Origin: Cryptomeria japonica
Lineage: Eukaryota; Streptophyta; Pinopsida; Cupressales; Cupressaceae
Assembly (NCBI RefSeq): GCF_030272615.1
Contig: NC_081409.1
Span: forward strand, 617,870,755-617,934,754
DNA length: 64,000 bases
Direction of reading: 5' to 3'
The notes under the pieces are model-generated. The model made no database searches, was not told the DNA's origin, and saw only the letters and a program-made list of their open reading frames with translations. Positions 48,156-58,975 of the stretch are shown one piece after another. Within the stretch, counting starts at the first letter, position 1, and each line of letters begins with the position of its first letter. The translations under genes and the position numbers were made by a program.

Positions 48156-51100
48156 ATGGCGACCCCAAAGGCGGGAGCATCCACCAGTCGCTCGGCTCTC
48201 ATGAAAGAAGATCAGAAGACTGAAGAAGTGGAGACCAAGATCGTGTCCAAGTGGAGCAACATTGGAGATACAAACTTGGGGAACTTTAGCACGAAGAAGT
48301 TCCGAGAGGTCCCTTACATCGGCAAGCCATCACCTGTCGCCCGGAGAATAATAGAAAGTGGCATCATTAAGGCGGCCGGTTTTCCTCCAGCCATTCAGTG
48401 TCACGAGTTGATGATCGAGTGTGCCCGTCATTACAATCCACAATCCAGGACAATTGTGTCCAATGAGGGAAACATTTTGGCGTACCTTTCAGAGGAGGCC
48501 ATAAGTGAAGCCTTCCATCTTCCAGAACACAGGGACATGATATACAAGAGCATTGAAGGAGCCAGATCAGTGTACGATGATGATCCAGATGCTTGCTTAA
48601 GCATAATCAACAAGAACTGGCTACTCAAGAGTCGTCCCCGTCTGAGCAAAGTACCGAACACACCACACCGGATCGATTTCCAAGAGGAGTACAGAGATTT
48701 GATTACCATGCTCAACAGAGTTACAGGAGCACCTCATGCCTTCTATTTTGAGAAATGGATGTTTTATTTCATCCAGGTGATTGTTCAAGGAAAGGGTACA
48801 ATACATTGGGCTAGAATAATTAGCCATTGCTTAGACGTACAGTTGAGAAGACTCAGGGCTACTAAGTCCTTCCACATGAGTTCATATGTCATCTATGCCT
48901 TAATCAGGAGCGTTGAGTACGCAGGACTACCTCACAGAGGAGTGATTGGAAGAGGACCCGGCGAGGTCAAAGTGTGTGAATCCTATACTCACTTGCATCA
49001 TCCACCAGGGAAGAACTACAAGTTAATCAATGATACTTTCACGATGAACATCACCAGGACGCTGCAAGGAGGGATTCACAACAGATTATCTCAGGATGCC
49101 CAGGAGTTAATCAAGAGGTACGGTGCTTGGTTCATTCAGTTTCCCAAGTTCACTTACATTAGAGTGTATGGATGTCCTTTACCTCCATACATGTTGCCGA
49201 GGTACCCGACAGACAGGATTGTGTTACTTGAAGTAACAAGGCAGTTGGCAGCATATGTGAAGGCATTCAGACACAGACATCAGAATGGAGTTCAGGTACC
49301 TATTATTTTGGGTAATTCAGTTGAGGTATGTCCCAATGTCTCAGCCATGGATGACGCAGAGAGGGAGTTAACCTTGTATCCTTTTTCATCTTTTGCTTGG
49401 AGGAATAGTTTTGATCCACATGGACATTTAGAGGAGACGGTCGGTAGAAGATTTAGACATGAGTACTAGATTGAAGATTTTATGATGAATCTCCTAGATG
49501 ATCTCGAAGTGAAATGTAAGATACATTCTAGATTGCCTTTGGATTTCATCAGGAAATGTAAGATTTACAGAGTAGCTGACCAAGCTCAGGACAACGGCAG
49601 GCACATCCAATCTTCATATGATAAAGAGAGCAAAACAATTAGTTTGAATTGGAATGAGCCCGAGGCCGTGGATTTAGATGAATTGATGGCACCAGTCTTG
49701 TCTTGTACTCGCAGATGGGTAGACATTCAACATCAGAAGTTGAGAGAACAAGGCATAGCCATGTCTTTTACTTTGGAAGAAAAGCCAACCGAAGGTGGAG
49801 CCAGTGTTAGTGAAGGCAATCCTAATCCTAGGAATTCAGGAGAAGGTAACCTTCGATGTGCCAGTGAGGGCAATCTCCATTCGAGAGGTTCAAAGAGAAA
49901 GGAAAGATCAGAAAAGAAAGAGCCTTCCAAGAAAAAGCAAGGTGCTAACAAAGATCAAACACCAGGTACTTCTTCCAGGCCAGAAGATAGAACAGTTCGA
50001 GTGGAAGAATCCATGGAATCGATGGTACAGAATGACAGACAGGAGGAAGAACAGGCACAGCATGTTTCATCCGATGGATCTCTTCAAGACTATGATTTAG
50101 ATAATGATAATGAAGTAACATCTCCTCCCAGACAAGAAGAAGTAGTACACAAAGAAATTCAAGTTCAAAAGACAAGATCAAATATCCCAGATTGGTTGAA
50201 GGAAAGATTGACTAAGGTGATCGTAATTGAGGACGAGGACAGTGCAATCGATCTAGAGAGCCTTGTTGGACGTTCACATATGACAACAGAGAAGAAGAAG
50301 GCTACAAAGATGTCCAAGATGATTCGAGATGAGACTGGATCTAGAAAACTGCAGATAGCTACACCGGCAGCAGACAAATATGAGGGTGAGATCCTAGCAG
50401 AAGACTATCATATACAGACTATTGAGTTAGGACCATCCACAGCAGAGCAGACTTTAGATGATGCCACCGACACATTTGAGGCATTGAAGGATAAATTTAG
50501 AGAAGAAGTAGAAAAGAATAGAAAGCTTGAGAAAGAGGTCGGTGCATGGAGGACATATTTCAGTCACATCAATGAACCTTTGGGACATCAGGATCCAGTT
50601 AGATCACCATTGCAGGCATTGCCCCTTCAATCAATCAATGAAGCAGAAAGATTCAGGAATATGGTCCAGCGTACATGTAATTGGATGGATAGATCTCACA
50701 CGGTGGCCATTGAGTTTATTACAAGGATGTCGAAGATCACCCACCAGGCTATCCAAGTTCTTGAGATAATCCACAGATTGATGGCAACAGTAGCTGCATT
50801 TGCCCATACCAAGGACGTTGTCATTCCTGTCTTGAAAGTTATAAGACATACATCCAGAAGAATTTTAGCACAAGAGAAGATCTTGGAAGGCGATTCTCAC
50901 AGTTTGTTTCAGTGGTCAACCTTACTCCATATAAAGAGTGTTCTCTTTGAGGACATCAGTATTAGATGTAGTCAAGTTGAGGAGGTGATCAATCCGATCC
51001 AGGACAGAGTATTTGAGGTACTTCGTATCATTCTTGGCAGAAGGATCGAGGTCGAGACAGATGTGGATTTACAAGAATTTGAAGATAGAATCAAGATCAT

Positions 51101-51377
51101 CTTTCGCAAGGACGCAGATGTTACAGATGAGCAGTATGATCAGATGTATGCCACCATGCTCCTAATTGATAGAACTAAGGAACTTGAACCCACTTGGGAC
51201 ACAGCTCTTCTAGATGCATTTGATCAGGTTATCCACTTAGAAGAGAGTATCAAGAATCTTCCCGAGATTCCAAGCACAGAAATCGAAGGAATCGTGACAA
51301 AATTCATTGCATATGCTAAGAAAGAGAATTGGAAAGGGAATAAGATTCTAGATGAAAGGTTGTTACAGATGACATGA
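48156..51377 (+). CDS. Long ORF of B4: uncharacterised element protein with one internal TAG
   Basis: The start MATPKAGASTSRSALM (48156) is chosen because a likely splice acceptor lies just before it; the frame is open upstream to 48075. Residues about 30-430 hold the family domain: SNIGDTNLGNFSTKKF, CARHYNPQSRTIV, EAFHLPEHRD, FYFEKWMFYFIQ, HWARIISHCLDVQL, SFHMSSYVIYALIRS, KLINDTFTMNITRTLQGG, FPKFTYIRV, LPRYPTDRIVLLEVTRQ. A TAG at 49467-49469 sits between this domain and the next part (KIYRVADQAQDN). Then come a basic, nuclear-signal-like KRKERSEKKEPSKKKQ, IPDWLKERL, EDYHIQTIELGPSTAEQ and a long helical C-terminus ending TGA at 51375. One stop in 1,073 codons makes it by far the most intact copy. 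Not recognised; it shares no motif with transposases, RTs or integrases. Confidence 0.8.
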
Positions 51378-51479
51378 CATCTTATTTCTCATTGGCTAAT
51401 ACCTCCTAGATTTTTGTGCCAAATTTAATATTTGGTTATGTATTTAATGTTGTTCAGTAAAAAGGAGGTCATTTGTAAC

Positions 51480-51569
51480 AAACCCTAATTAGGGTTTAGG
51501 TGTCATGATCTTGTCCATTGATTTACTTTCAATCTGGACCTTTCATTGTAATTGGGGATGCTATTTATA
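51480..51569 (+). promoter_or_regulatory. Telo-box palindrome plus TATA box of B4
   Basis: AAACCCTAATTAGGGTTT at 51480-51497 is followed by TATTTATA at 51562, 65 bp after the palindrome. A CATTGG (CCAAT-type) box lies at about 51392. The module is 858 bp from the 3' end. The same palindrome-TATA pair in B3 and B5 has spacing 67 and 65 bp. Confidence 0.6.
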
Positions 51570-52420
51570 CCCCCATTTTTCATTTCATTTGTAATAGAAT
51601 AGTCAATAGAAAATAGAGAATAGAGTTGAGAGATTAAGAGTTGTAAGCAATTTTTATTTTATAGCAAGATTGAGTCTTGAAGAGAGAAGTTCAAGCAATT
51701 GTTGTATATGATGACTTGGAAATCAATAAAATATTGAAGTTATGGTGTTTTGTTGCAAATTTCTTAAGTTATCTTCATGGTTGTTGGATGTACTTGAATC
51801 TCGCTCAATCAAAGTAGTTTGTTAATTAGAAAGACTAAGTGTGAGATTTGATATTTGGTAGGATTCGCAATCCAAACCACTAGCTTCTTGCTGATTGTAG
51901 GAACGCCTTGCGTGGTCGACTGGAAAACACTTTGAGTCCTTAACCTTCAAGCATTTTCGCATCTAGGATATGTACCTTCGTAGTAGTGTCCTTGATCTTT
52001 GATGCATTGAACACCATTATTACCTTAGAAGATCGCACTAATTTCAGTTAAGTTGTTATCTTATGGCAAAATTGAAATTGGTTGAGTCTTGCCAAATCTC
52101 ATTCATGCTAAGTCGTTCATAGGGTTAGGCTAGATTAGACCTCTTAAGCCCTATCTTTTTCCATTTTTTGAAAGTACCTTTAGATTAGTAAAACCTTCGA
52201 ACTGTTGAATCCGTAAGAAGCCTTGAAGGAAACAGCAAATCACATCATACCACTAAAAAGCTTGTCCACACGTGGAGACCCCACTAAAAGAACCTTGGAG
52301 TCCACCTAACTGATCCTTTTTGCAGATCTTCAGCAGTTAGAGACTATTTTCTCAAGAGAGGATAAGATGCCTGTCGGTATTTTATTCTGTGTATGATTGT
52401 GTACAAAATACACGTCAACA

Positions 52421-53174
52421 GGACCAAGGGCCTAAGTTTGGGGACAGCGGGGGGACAGCGGCGGGGTGCTGATGCTGATATAGTTATTCATATACATATA
52501 GTACTTGAAAAACTAGTTTTGAAAAGATGTATGACAGTATAATAGTATAAGAATTACATTTCAAATGAAACTATAGGAAATTTGAAATACTAAATCTAAA
52601 TACCAAGATTTCTTCAATGCTAATTATGTTGTTGTATGGAGCCTAATCAGACTCGAAGGTTAAATTTTCCCTACTGCCATCAGCGTAGTTTCTCTCTATA
52701 TTTTTCGACAAGGGTTTGGGGGCAGCGCCCCCAAGTTGGGGTCAAGGGGCAGCGCCCCGCGAGGCCAAAAATACTTTTATTATTTTATAAAGGCGTTGGG
52801 TGTTATTTTTCTATTGGCCCACGTCCAATTAGGGTTACCCCTTAACCCCCCAAAAAGTCTCCGAGACGCGGCCAAAAAGGGGGGGGATGCGTCCCCGTGG
52901 AACACTGTGAAAAACAACCCTTCAAGAGGTATTTCACTCCCTCGGTTATGCCAAATGAAGACAAAAAAATAAAAAAAACTCACTTTTAAAGCTTGCATGA
53001 TGTTTTTTCTAGGTCGCGCTAGTCCATCTGAAAGACTCGCACGAGTCCTTGCAAAAGACACGCGAGTCTTTCAGATGGACTTGCCAGGACTTGCCTCGCG
53101 AGTCCTTGGCGAGTCGACTCGTGGCTCCCATGGACTCGTGAGTCTGTGGCTAGTCCACGAGTCTTAAAACTATG
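52421..53174. other. Right part of the hAT-like transposon
   Basis: It includes G-rich GGGGGCAGCGCCCCC near 52717-52732 and GGGGCAGCGCCCC near 52746, and the dense (G)ACTCG subterminal motifs from 53035. The opening (GGACCAAGGGCC) continues directly from the sequence left of B4, confirming an insertion into this transposon. No protein is encoded. Confidence 0.6.
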
Positions 53175-53575
53175 GTTCAAACAACTCTACACACACGAAA
53201 CAAAGGAGATAAATGGTATGTTGATAACGGTTGTTCAAGACACATGACAAGTGACAATACTAAATTTCTTACTCTGGAACAAGTGAATGAAGGGACAACG
53301 AAATTTTGAAATAACACTAAGGCAAATATAAAAGGAAAAGGGACTCTTAGTTTGGATAATGTAAAAACAAAAATTGAGAATGTCTTATATGTTAAAGGGT
53401 TGAAGTAGGATCTCCTAAGTGTGAGTCAATTGTGTGACCAAGGGCACACTCTCATATTTCATCTGGGAGGATGTGAAATTAAGAAGGATGGGAAATTGAT
53501 GGCAGATGCATATAGAACAACTAATAATCTCTACATCCTCAATGAATTTGAAACCTAAAAATGTTGGGAATTATT
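53175..53575 (+). pseudogene. Copia gag-protease junction, right half of the split element
   Basis: The reading VQTTLHTRNKGDKWYVDNGC, SRHMTSDNTKFLTLEQVNEG, KGKGTLSLDNVKTKIENVLY, DLLSVSQLCDQGHTLIF, LYILNEFE is the classic copia protease region (usual WYIDSGCSRHMTG), here with DNG instead of DSG. Two in-frame stops are present. It stops at 53587, where another LTR begins, before the integrase. Confidence 0.85.
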
Positions 53576-53586
53576 GTTCACATAGG

Positions 53587-53887
53587 TGTTAGAAATGAGA
53601 GTTTCTTTTAGTAAGTGTCATAATATTAAGTTGTTGAGAAACTTCTTAATTTTATTATGTCACATGGTTTGTTAAATAGGTGATTAAAACAGTGGCGTGC
53701 ATTGAGTTGTTAAAAACAACTCAATATTTATAGGAGAGTTGTTATAGAGTTGTTTCCTATAAAGTAGGAATTACAATCCTATATATGTTGTAAAATGTAT
53801 TGAACGAAATGGAATAGAAGCACGGATTATTCTATGTAAAATATTTGCAGCTTCTTTTTGTTCATACTTCTTATATGGTATCAGAAC
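53587..53887 (+). repeat. Copia-type 5' LTR with primer-binding site
   Basis: A unit of about 287 bp begins TGTTAGAAATGAGAG. TATA-like TCAATATTTATAGG is near 53731. It ends near 53873-53875 and is followed at once by TGGTATCAGAAC (53876-53887), the plant initiator-tRNA-Met primer site (usual TGGTATCAGAGC). It interrupts the copia remnant to its left. No gag follows, so the element is truncated or its body decayed. Confidence 0.75.
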
Positions 53888-54951
53888 AAAATTGATTCTG
53901 TGCCTATTCTTTGGTGATAATAATGTGAAAGGCCATATATTGTGCCATCAGATTAGGAGAGGTTTTTGGGCACAACACTTTAAGAAAAAAATTCTTGCAT
54001 ATGCTCTGCTACACGGATTGAGAGCTCTTTATCGAAACCGCCCTCATCCCCTTTGCCCACACTTGTGTTACGCATCAGATTGAAGTATGCATAAATGAAA
54101 AAATCTTTGAAAAATCGTCAAAATTGTGATTTATTGCGAGCTGAACTCGTAGAGGATTTAATCGTCGAATAAATCGTAGATGATTTTTTAAAAAAAATCT
54201 CAATCCTGGCAGCGATAAAATCGCGAGCCAAACCCTAAAAAATCATGTTTTTAAAACATATTATTGTTTTTATTTTTTAACTACAAACCTAAAAAGTGAC
54301 TTATTTCTTTACGGGGCGATTTCATTTCTTCTGAGCACGCGACTGAAGAGGCGACAACCAACAGAGGTTGTGGAGGCTTAATATTCAACGGGAGGTTGCA
54401 GTTTGCATAGCCGCACAGGTAAGAATTGATGTCCTTTCATTTCAGTCGCCATTATTAATCGGAATCCAATGACAATCGATTATCATTAGCTCGATTTTAA
54501 ATCCAATTGATGCCCTTTCATTTCTGTCTAGTGTCCCCATTATTAATCAATCATTTTTAATTTTGTAGACTCAATAACTTTTGTGTTTGGCATGTGTTCT
54601 CCACTGTTCAATGCTTCATGACCTTTCACTGAACTCCAAACACTTTCCTTGTGCCACCGTGACCTTGGAGTCTTGGATTGTTTGACTATAATTATCATGT
54701 TAGCAAGCATACATTATGCATTCCTTATAAAGATTGTCCCCGTTTTGGTAAAGACTATCTTCTCCTAACACCATGAATTGTTTTCTATGCTTATAAGGAT
54801 TATGTATGACTTGACAAATGATCTCCTCTTCACCATTATGCATTCTTTTCATTGTGGTCTACTAATACTTTTATTTGAGCTCATTGTCGTTGACTTGACC
54901 ATGCTCTATTATGCATTACATTTATCATGATCATGGACTGCCTTGATTACT
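53888..54951. other. Unassigned non-coding sequence
   Basis: No recognisable protein domain. A segment at 54310-54425 (GAGCACGCGACTGAAGAGGC ... CACAG|GTAAGA) ends in a splice-donor-like site and is locally GC-richer, but no long frame supports an exon. TTTCATTTCWGTC occurs twice (54438 and 54518). Confidence 0.35.
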
Positions 54952-55822
54952 TGTTGATGTGTTTTACATGCACATGCGAACACAAAATAAAATACCCAAA
55001 AGTATCTTATCCTCTCTTGAACAAAGTTTCTCAAATGCTGAAGATTGGCTTAAGGATCACTTGAGACAACTCCAAGGTTCTTGTATGTCGGGTCACGATG
55101 TGTGGATAAGTTCAATGGTTTGATGTGATTATGTTGGGATCACAAAGGGACTTACGTTGAGTTGTTGGATGCTTGAATCGCTAGAACTTGATCATCTGAT
55201 GTTGCAATCTTCTGATGCTTTTTATCCTAAACTAGCTTGAGTTGAAAAAAGGACAAAAGAAAAGGGTCGAGAGAGTCTGTTCTAAGACCTAGAATGTAAG
55301 AAGATAGGATAATGATTAGATGAAATCCTACTGGGCAAGGTCTCACCATCAAATTGAACAATTTGACACAAGCTTAGTGAAATCTTCTAAGGACATTTCA
55401 AAGATCTTCAAATCATTACCATCAAACATTGATCACCATTCAAGTTAATGCATAAACAATGGACACAACAATTTGAAGTTAAGCTCATATCATTCTAGCT
55501 GACCACGCAAGGCACACTTACAATCAGCAAGAGGCTAGTGGTATGGACTAAACGGATTCCGCATAAATGCATTCAACAATTTCCTCCATCCAATCTAATC
55601 AACATGAAAATAAATTGAGAAGTAAAGACCATGCAAGTTGTTGAAGCAACAAATCAAATTCACCATAACCTCAATGAAATCAATTGTTCTTTACAACAAG
55701 GTTTGGCGACAATCTTTGCCTTGTCCTAATCTAACTTCTATTCTAATCTAGCTACCATCTTAGCTGTATTCACTATTCACTACTCTATTCACCAACTATT
55801 AGCCTTTACAAATGAAGAACTT

Positions 55823-55916
55823 GAGCCTTTTATAATGCTCTCAATACAATTCAATGGCTTAGATCAATTTGAGATCAATGGCCGAGATTTTACAATGTAA
55901 ACCCTAATTAGGGTTT
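55823..55916 (-). promoter_or_regulatory. Telo-box palindrome plus TATA box of B5
   Basis: AAACCCTAATTAGGGTTT at 55899-55916; on the minus strand TATAAAAGGCTC begins at 55834, 65 bp downstream. A CCAAT-type box (CATTGGCC on the minus strand) lies at about 55938-55945, just upstream. This is the clearest TATA of the three B copies. Confidence 0.65.
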
Positions 55917-56694
55917 GTTACAACAGACTCTATTTTGGCCAATGAAATAATTACAACACTTTGACACATGTCCTCTTTGGAATATTCGACCAATAGATAA
56001 TGGGGGTAGATGCCTCGGAGTCTGTGCCATTATGGACGAGTCAGGTTCATTGCATCTAGATGTGCTGATGTGGAACTCCTTTGATTGGTGGAGGAGTGAC
56101 TAGGATGATGATTAGGACACCACTTAAACTTGCACTTGTAGACATGGTATATCACTATGAATGAATATCATTATCTAGCTTCGGCAGTGATGATGATGAT
56201 CTTCTAACTTTGATTAAGTCTTCTGAAACAATCCTCTTGAATGCCTCAATCATGGAAGTGCAAGGTATAGATTTTGTCTTCCTCTTAGTTTTGAAGTATT
56301 GATGTTGCCTTGGAACGAACTTTTGTTTGATGGCACAATTGCTTCTCTGCTTTGGAATTCCTTCTCTGTGACTCCCTTCATGTTGTTGATTCTTTTAATG
56401 CATCAAACCTTGAATAGCTGGATCATGCCCATGTATTAGTGAATGTTTCTTGTGTAATCACCTTTTTGTGCTTGTCTATGGAGTTCCTTTGAGGATATCT
56501 TCTTTGTAACTTGATTTTGATGTAGAAATTTTCTCCTTAGGACACTTGTTCCAATCTCCATCCAACCCGGTACTTTTGATTTCTCTCTTCACCTCTTGCA
56601 AAACAAATAAATGTGCATCAAACACACATGATATATACCTTCTAAATACTTCCTAATTTGACATAATTTCTGATTTTATGTGGTTTGCAGGTTT

Positions 56695-57375
56695 GAAATT
56701 CGCTCTCATGAAGGAGCACTTGAAGTTGTTTTCCAAAATGAAGTCTTGCTCACCAATGATAATTTAGATGCACTAAATCACACTCAATCAAGTCTTTAGG
56801 GCGAAATTTGCTCCAAAGATGGAGCACTTGAAGTTCACTCCAAACTAGTCCAATTCTGCCCTTCATCACTTCAGGTTTGAATACTTTATCCTTCATGCAG
56901 GTGGAGGCATCAAATTAACTTGGAAGAGGGCTCTGTAAGAGATTTCGCTCCAAAGATGGTGCACATGAAGTTTGCTCCAGGAATGGTGCACATGAAGTTT
57001 GCTCCAACTTGGGTGTACATGAAGTGAAGTCCAAATCAAAGTGGATGCACATGAAGTTCACTCCAAAGCTCATGCACTTGAAGTGGATTGAAATTTGACA
57101 CTTAGTGTTTTCATGCTCATTCTCCTTCATTCCATTCATTCAAGCTTGTTGAAACTAGGCTCATGGTGCGTTCTAGGAACAACTTCGCTCTCAAATAAGG
57201 GCACTTGAAGTAGCTTGAAATAGCACTTTTGAGTTGAACCTTACCACTTTATGTTTTAGTTTATGCTCCAATGTACTAAAAGACTTCAAAACGCACCTTG
57301 ATATGATCTCACGTTCAACCTGAGGCAATAAGAGAGAAAATTGGCTCTGAGAGAGAGGCACTTGAAGTTGCCTAC
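56695..57375 (-). repeat. Leader array of B5 (GCTCC...GCACTTGAAGT)
   Basis: On the plus strand GCTCYAAA-N-GRTGSWGCACWTGAAGT-like units recur about ten times (near 56702, 56808, 56947, 56980, 57013, 57060, 57188, 57343). Some can pair internally, for example GCTCCAAAGATGGAGC. The motif differs from those of B3 and B4, although the 3' ends of the three elements are alike. Confidence 0.7.
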
Positions 57376-57646
57376 GTACTTGACCCAATTGATGTTTCCT
57401 TGCATTGCTTGATTGGGCTTGATCTTGAAGAGTTCCTCCATCAAACCTTTTTCTCTTTATGTTCGTTTTGACCTCATTTCACCCCCAAAAGAAGAGCTAT
57501 CCTCCTGACTCCCGGCCCCTCGACCAACTATGCCCCTTCAACGTAAAGGCTAATAGCAAAGGACTCTAACACTATCCTAGAAAGAAGAAAAGAGTGGGGG
57601 TCCCCATTTGCAATGGGGCGATGTGTGAATACCTCACAACACTACT

Positions 57647-58975
57647 CTCATAAAGCTTCATAGTTCATACTGTTGTCTTCCATATCAACATTGCTTTAAC
57701 AGATAAAATCATAGAAGTATCATGACTGTCCCTTGCTTATCAACAACATGACTTTCATCTATATTTTTGGTATATGGTATGTATTTGACTCAAACTATGA
57801 TTTATATATGATGGAAACCAGTAATATGTTATCATGTTCTATAAATTTAATGTATATGTGTGTTTTTTTAGAATATTTTAAGAAATTATATATTTTCAAA
57901 TGTTTGATAAAGTGGCTGATTTTATTGCCGTTTTTTTCCCGATTACCGATTTTTAAAATTTTTTTCGGCCAAAAGATTTATTGCCGATTAAGAGTTTTTC
58001 ATCTTTGGAAGTATGCATGCCTTGCGATCCCCAAATTCAGCTTTTCTGGCACCGCTGGTCATGAATGCGAGACTCTAGGTTGGTGGGAGTCTCTACCCGA
58101 TATTAGGAAAGAGCGGTAGCACTTCATGAGCATAGAACCAGATCACATTGAGAAATAGAGAGTCTTGTTATGCCGTTCTCAAGCTAGGCCTCATTGAAAT
58201 TTTCTTCTTGCATGGGCGTAAGGTCTTTCATGGTGTGAGTTGGCTGGTATCGTGACTTTACAAAAGCATCATACTTGTTTATTCCAACACAAGGATTTGT
58301 GAGTGAGACGGGGTTACCAGTTGGTCAACTTAGCTTTATTTGAAGATTGAATACATTATCACTTGGTCTCTACTCTTGTTACCTAAGCCGTAGTTGACAT
58401 TATTATCGCTGGTAATGCCTTTTTTAAAGTATCCGCAGTCTTATGAGATTGTGGCTTCTTACCAAGCTTGCTTCGAGCTTTGGGAAGGAGATTCTTTTTT
58501 CATGTTCGATGCCCTAGCTTCATCATATTATCATCTGTCCTGTGCAAAGACGTGTTTTAGTAGTGTTATTGTTTTTCGAAGTAGACTGCTGAGGTGATAA
58601 ATCCACCATTCTGATGCAACTTTAATCAATGCTTATGCTAGAAAGATGAATTGGTTGGTGACCATAGAAGAAAGCTTTCGCAGTATGGCATTGCCGTAGT
58701 GATTGTGAAAAGTGATCTCTCAAGCAAGTGATTCTCCAAGGTATCATGGTAGTGTAGTTGTTTGACTTATGGGAGTTGTACCACTAGTCATGTGTCCTTA
58801 GCTTTGATAGTGTTCTTTCTTGCAATTTAGTATTTTCAATCAAGTCAAATTGTTATCATATGTTGTCAAATTTAAGGTGCATTATTGGTGGAACCCGACA
58901 CCTTCAATATTATTTAGTTTAGGGGGAGGTCAAATAGTATTTCTTTAAATGGAGAAAAATAGTATATTGATAGAA
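57647..58975. other. Unassigned, probably copia leader or LTR debris
   Basis: No domain is recognisable. A TTTAGGGGGAGG tract at 58918-58929 resembles a polypurine tract, and ATTGGTGGAACCCGACACC near 58884 looks like LTR end or leader. Open frames such as 57733-58119 are AT-rich and lack family features. Confidence 0.35.

Larger units (their letters stand above)
44947..52420 (+). mobile_element. Element B4: best preserved B-type TGTTG...CAACA element
   Basis: It starts TGTTGTGACC and ends CACGTCAACA, with the perfect duplication GGACC at 44942-44946 and 52421-52425. Order: terminal hairpin CCCCATCGCAAATGGGG; twelve hairpin units in a 166-bp rhythm (45389-47151); a TATA box (47489); a possible leader intron; a long ORF (48156-51377) with one in-frame stop; telo-box palindrome and TATA (51480-51569); and an 858-bp tail. 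No LTRs, RT or integrase. It lies inside a hAT-like transposon, itself inside a copia remnant, so it is the youngest of three nested insertions; this fits its better preserved ORF. Confidence 0.88.
44511..53174. mobile_element. hAT-like DNA transposon with GACTCG-rich ends, hosting B4
   Basis: The ends are inverted: CCAAAGTTTTAAAACTCG on the left, and CCATAGTTTTAAGACTCG when the right end is read on the minus strand. Both are followed inward by many GACTCG/ACTCG motifs (44525-44615 and 53020-53165). Flanks GTTCAAAG (44503-44510) and GTTCAAAC (53175-53182) form a near-perfect 8-bp duplication, as in hAT elements. The interrupted copia frame is continuous across one copy of it. About 1.2 kb belongs to this transposon; the remaining 7.47 kb is element B4. 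No transposase is visible, so it was non-autonomous. Confidence 0.7.
54952..57641 (-). mobile_element. Element B5: B-type element lacking the ORF
   Basis: On the minus strand it begins TGTTGTGAGG at 57641 and ends CACATCAACA at 54952. Flanks are TTACT (54947-54951) and CTACT (57642-57646), a 5-bp duplication with one mismatch. The 5' hairpin (CCCCATTGCAAATGGGG), a leader array, the telo-box palindrome and TATA, and the B-type 3' end are all present. No part of the long ORF is. It is either an internal deletion derivative or an ORF-less subfamily; either way the ends and promoter module were enough for mobility. Confidence 0.8.

Noticed and set aside
51480-51497. Interstitial telomere repeat
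   Set aside because: Only one inverted pair of AAACCCTAA is present, at a fixed place in several elements; this fits a telo-box promoter motif, not a telomeric tract.
52717-52760. GC-rich GGGGGCAGCGCCCCC segment as rRNA or other RNA gene
   Set aside because: No rRNA or tRNA sequence follows; it is a local palindrome in the hAT-like transposon.
54310-54430. Possible exon ending in a GTAAGA donor
   Set aside because: No open frame with recognisable protein and no matching acceptor or continuation; too weak to call.
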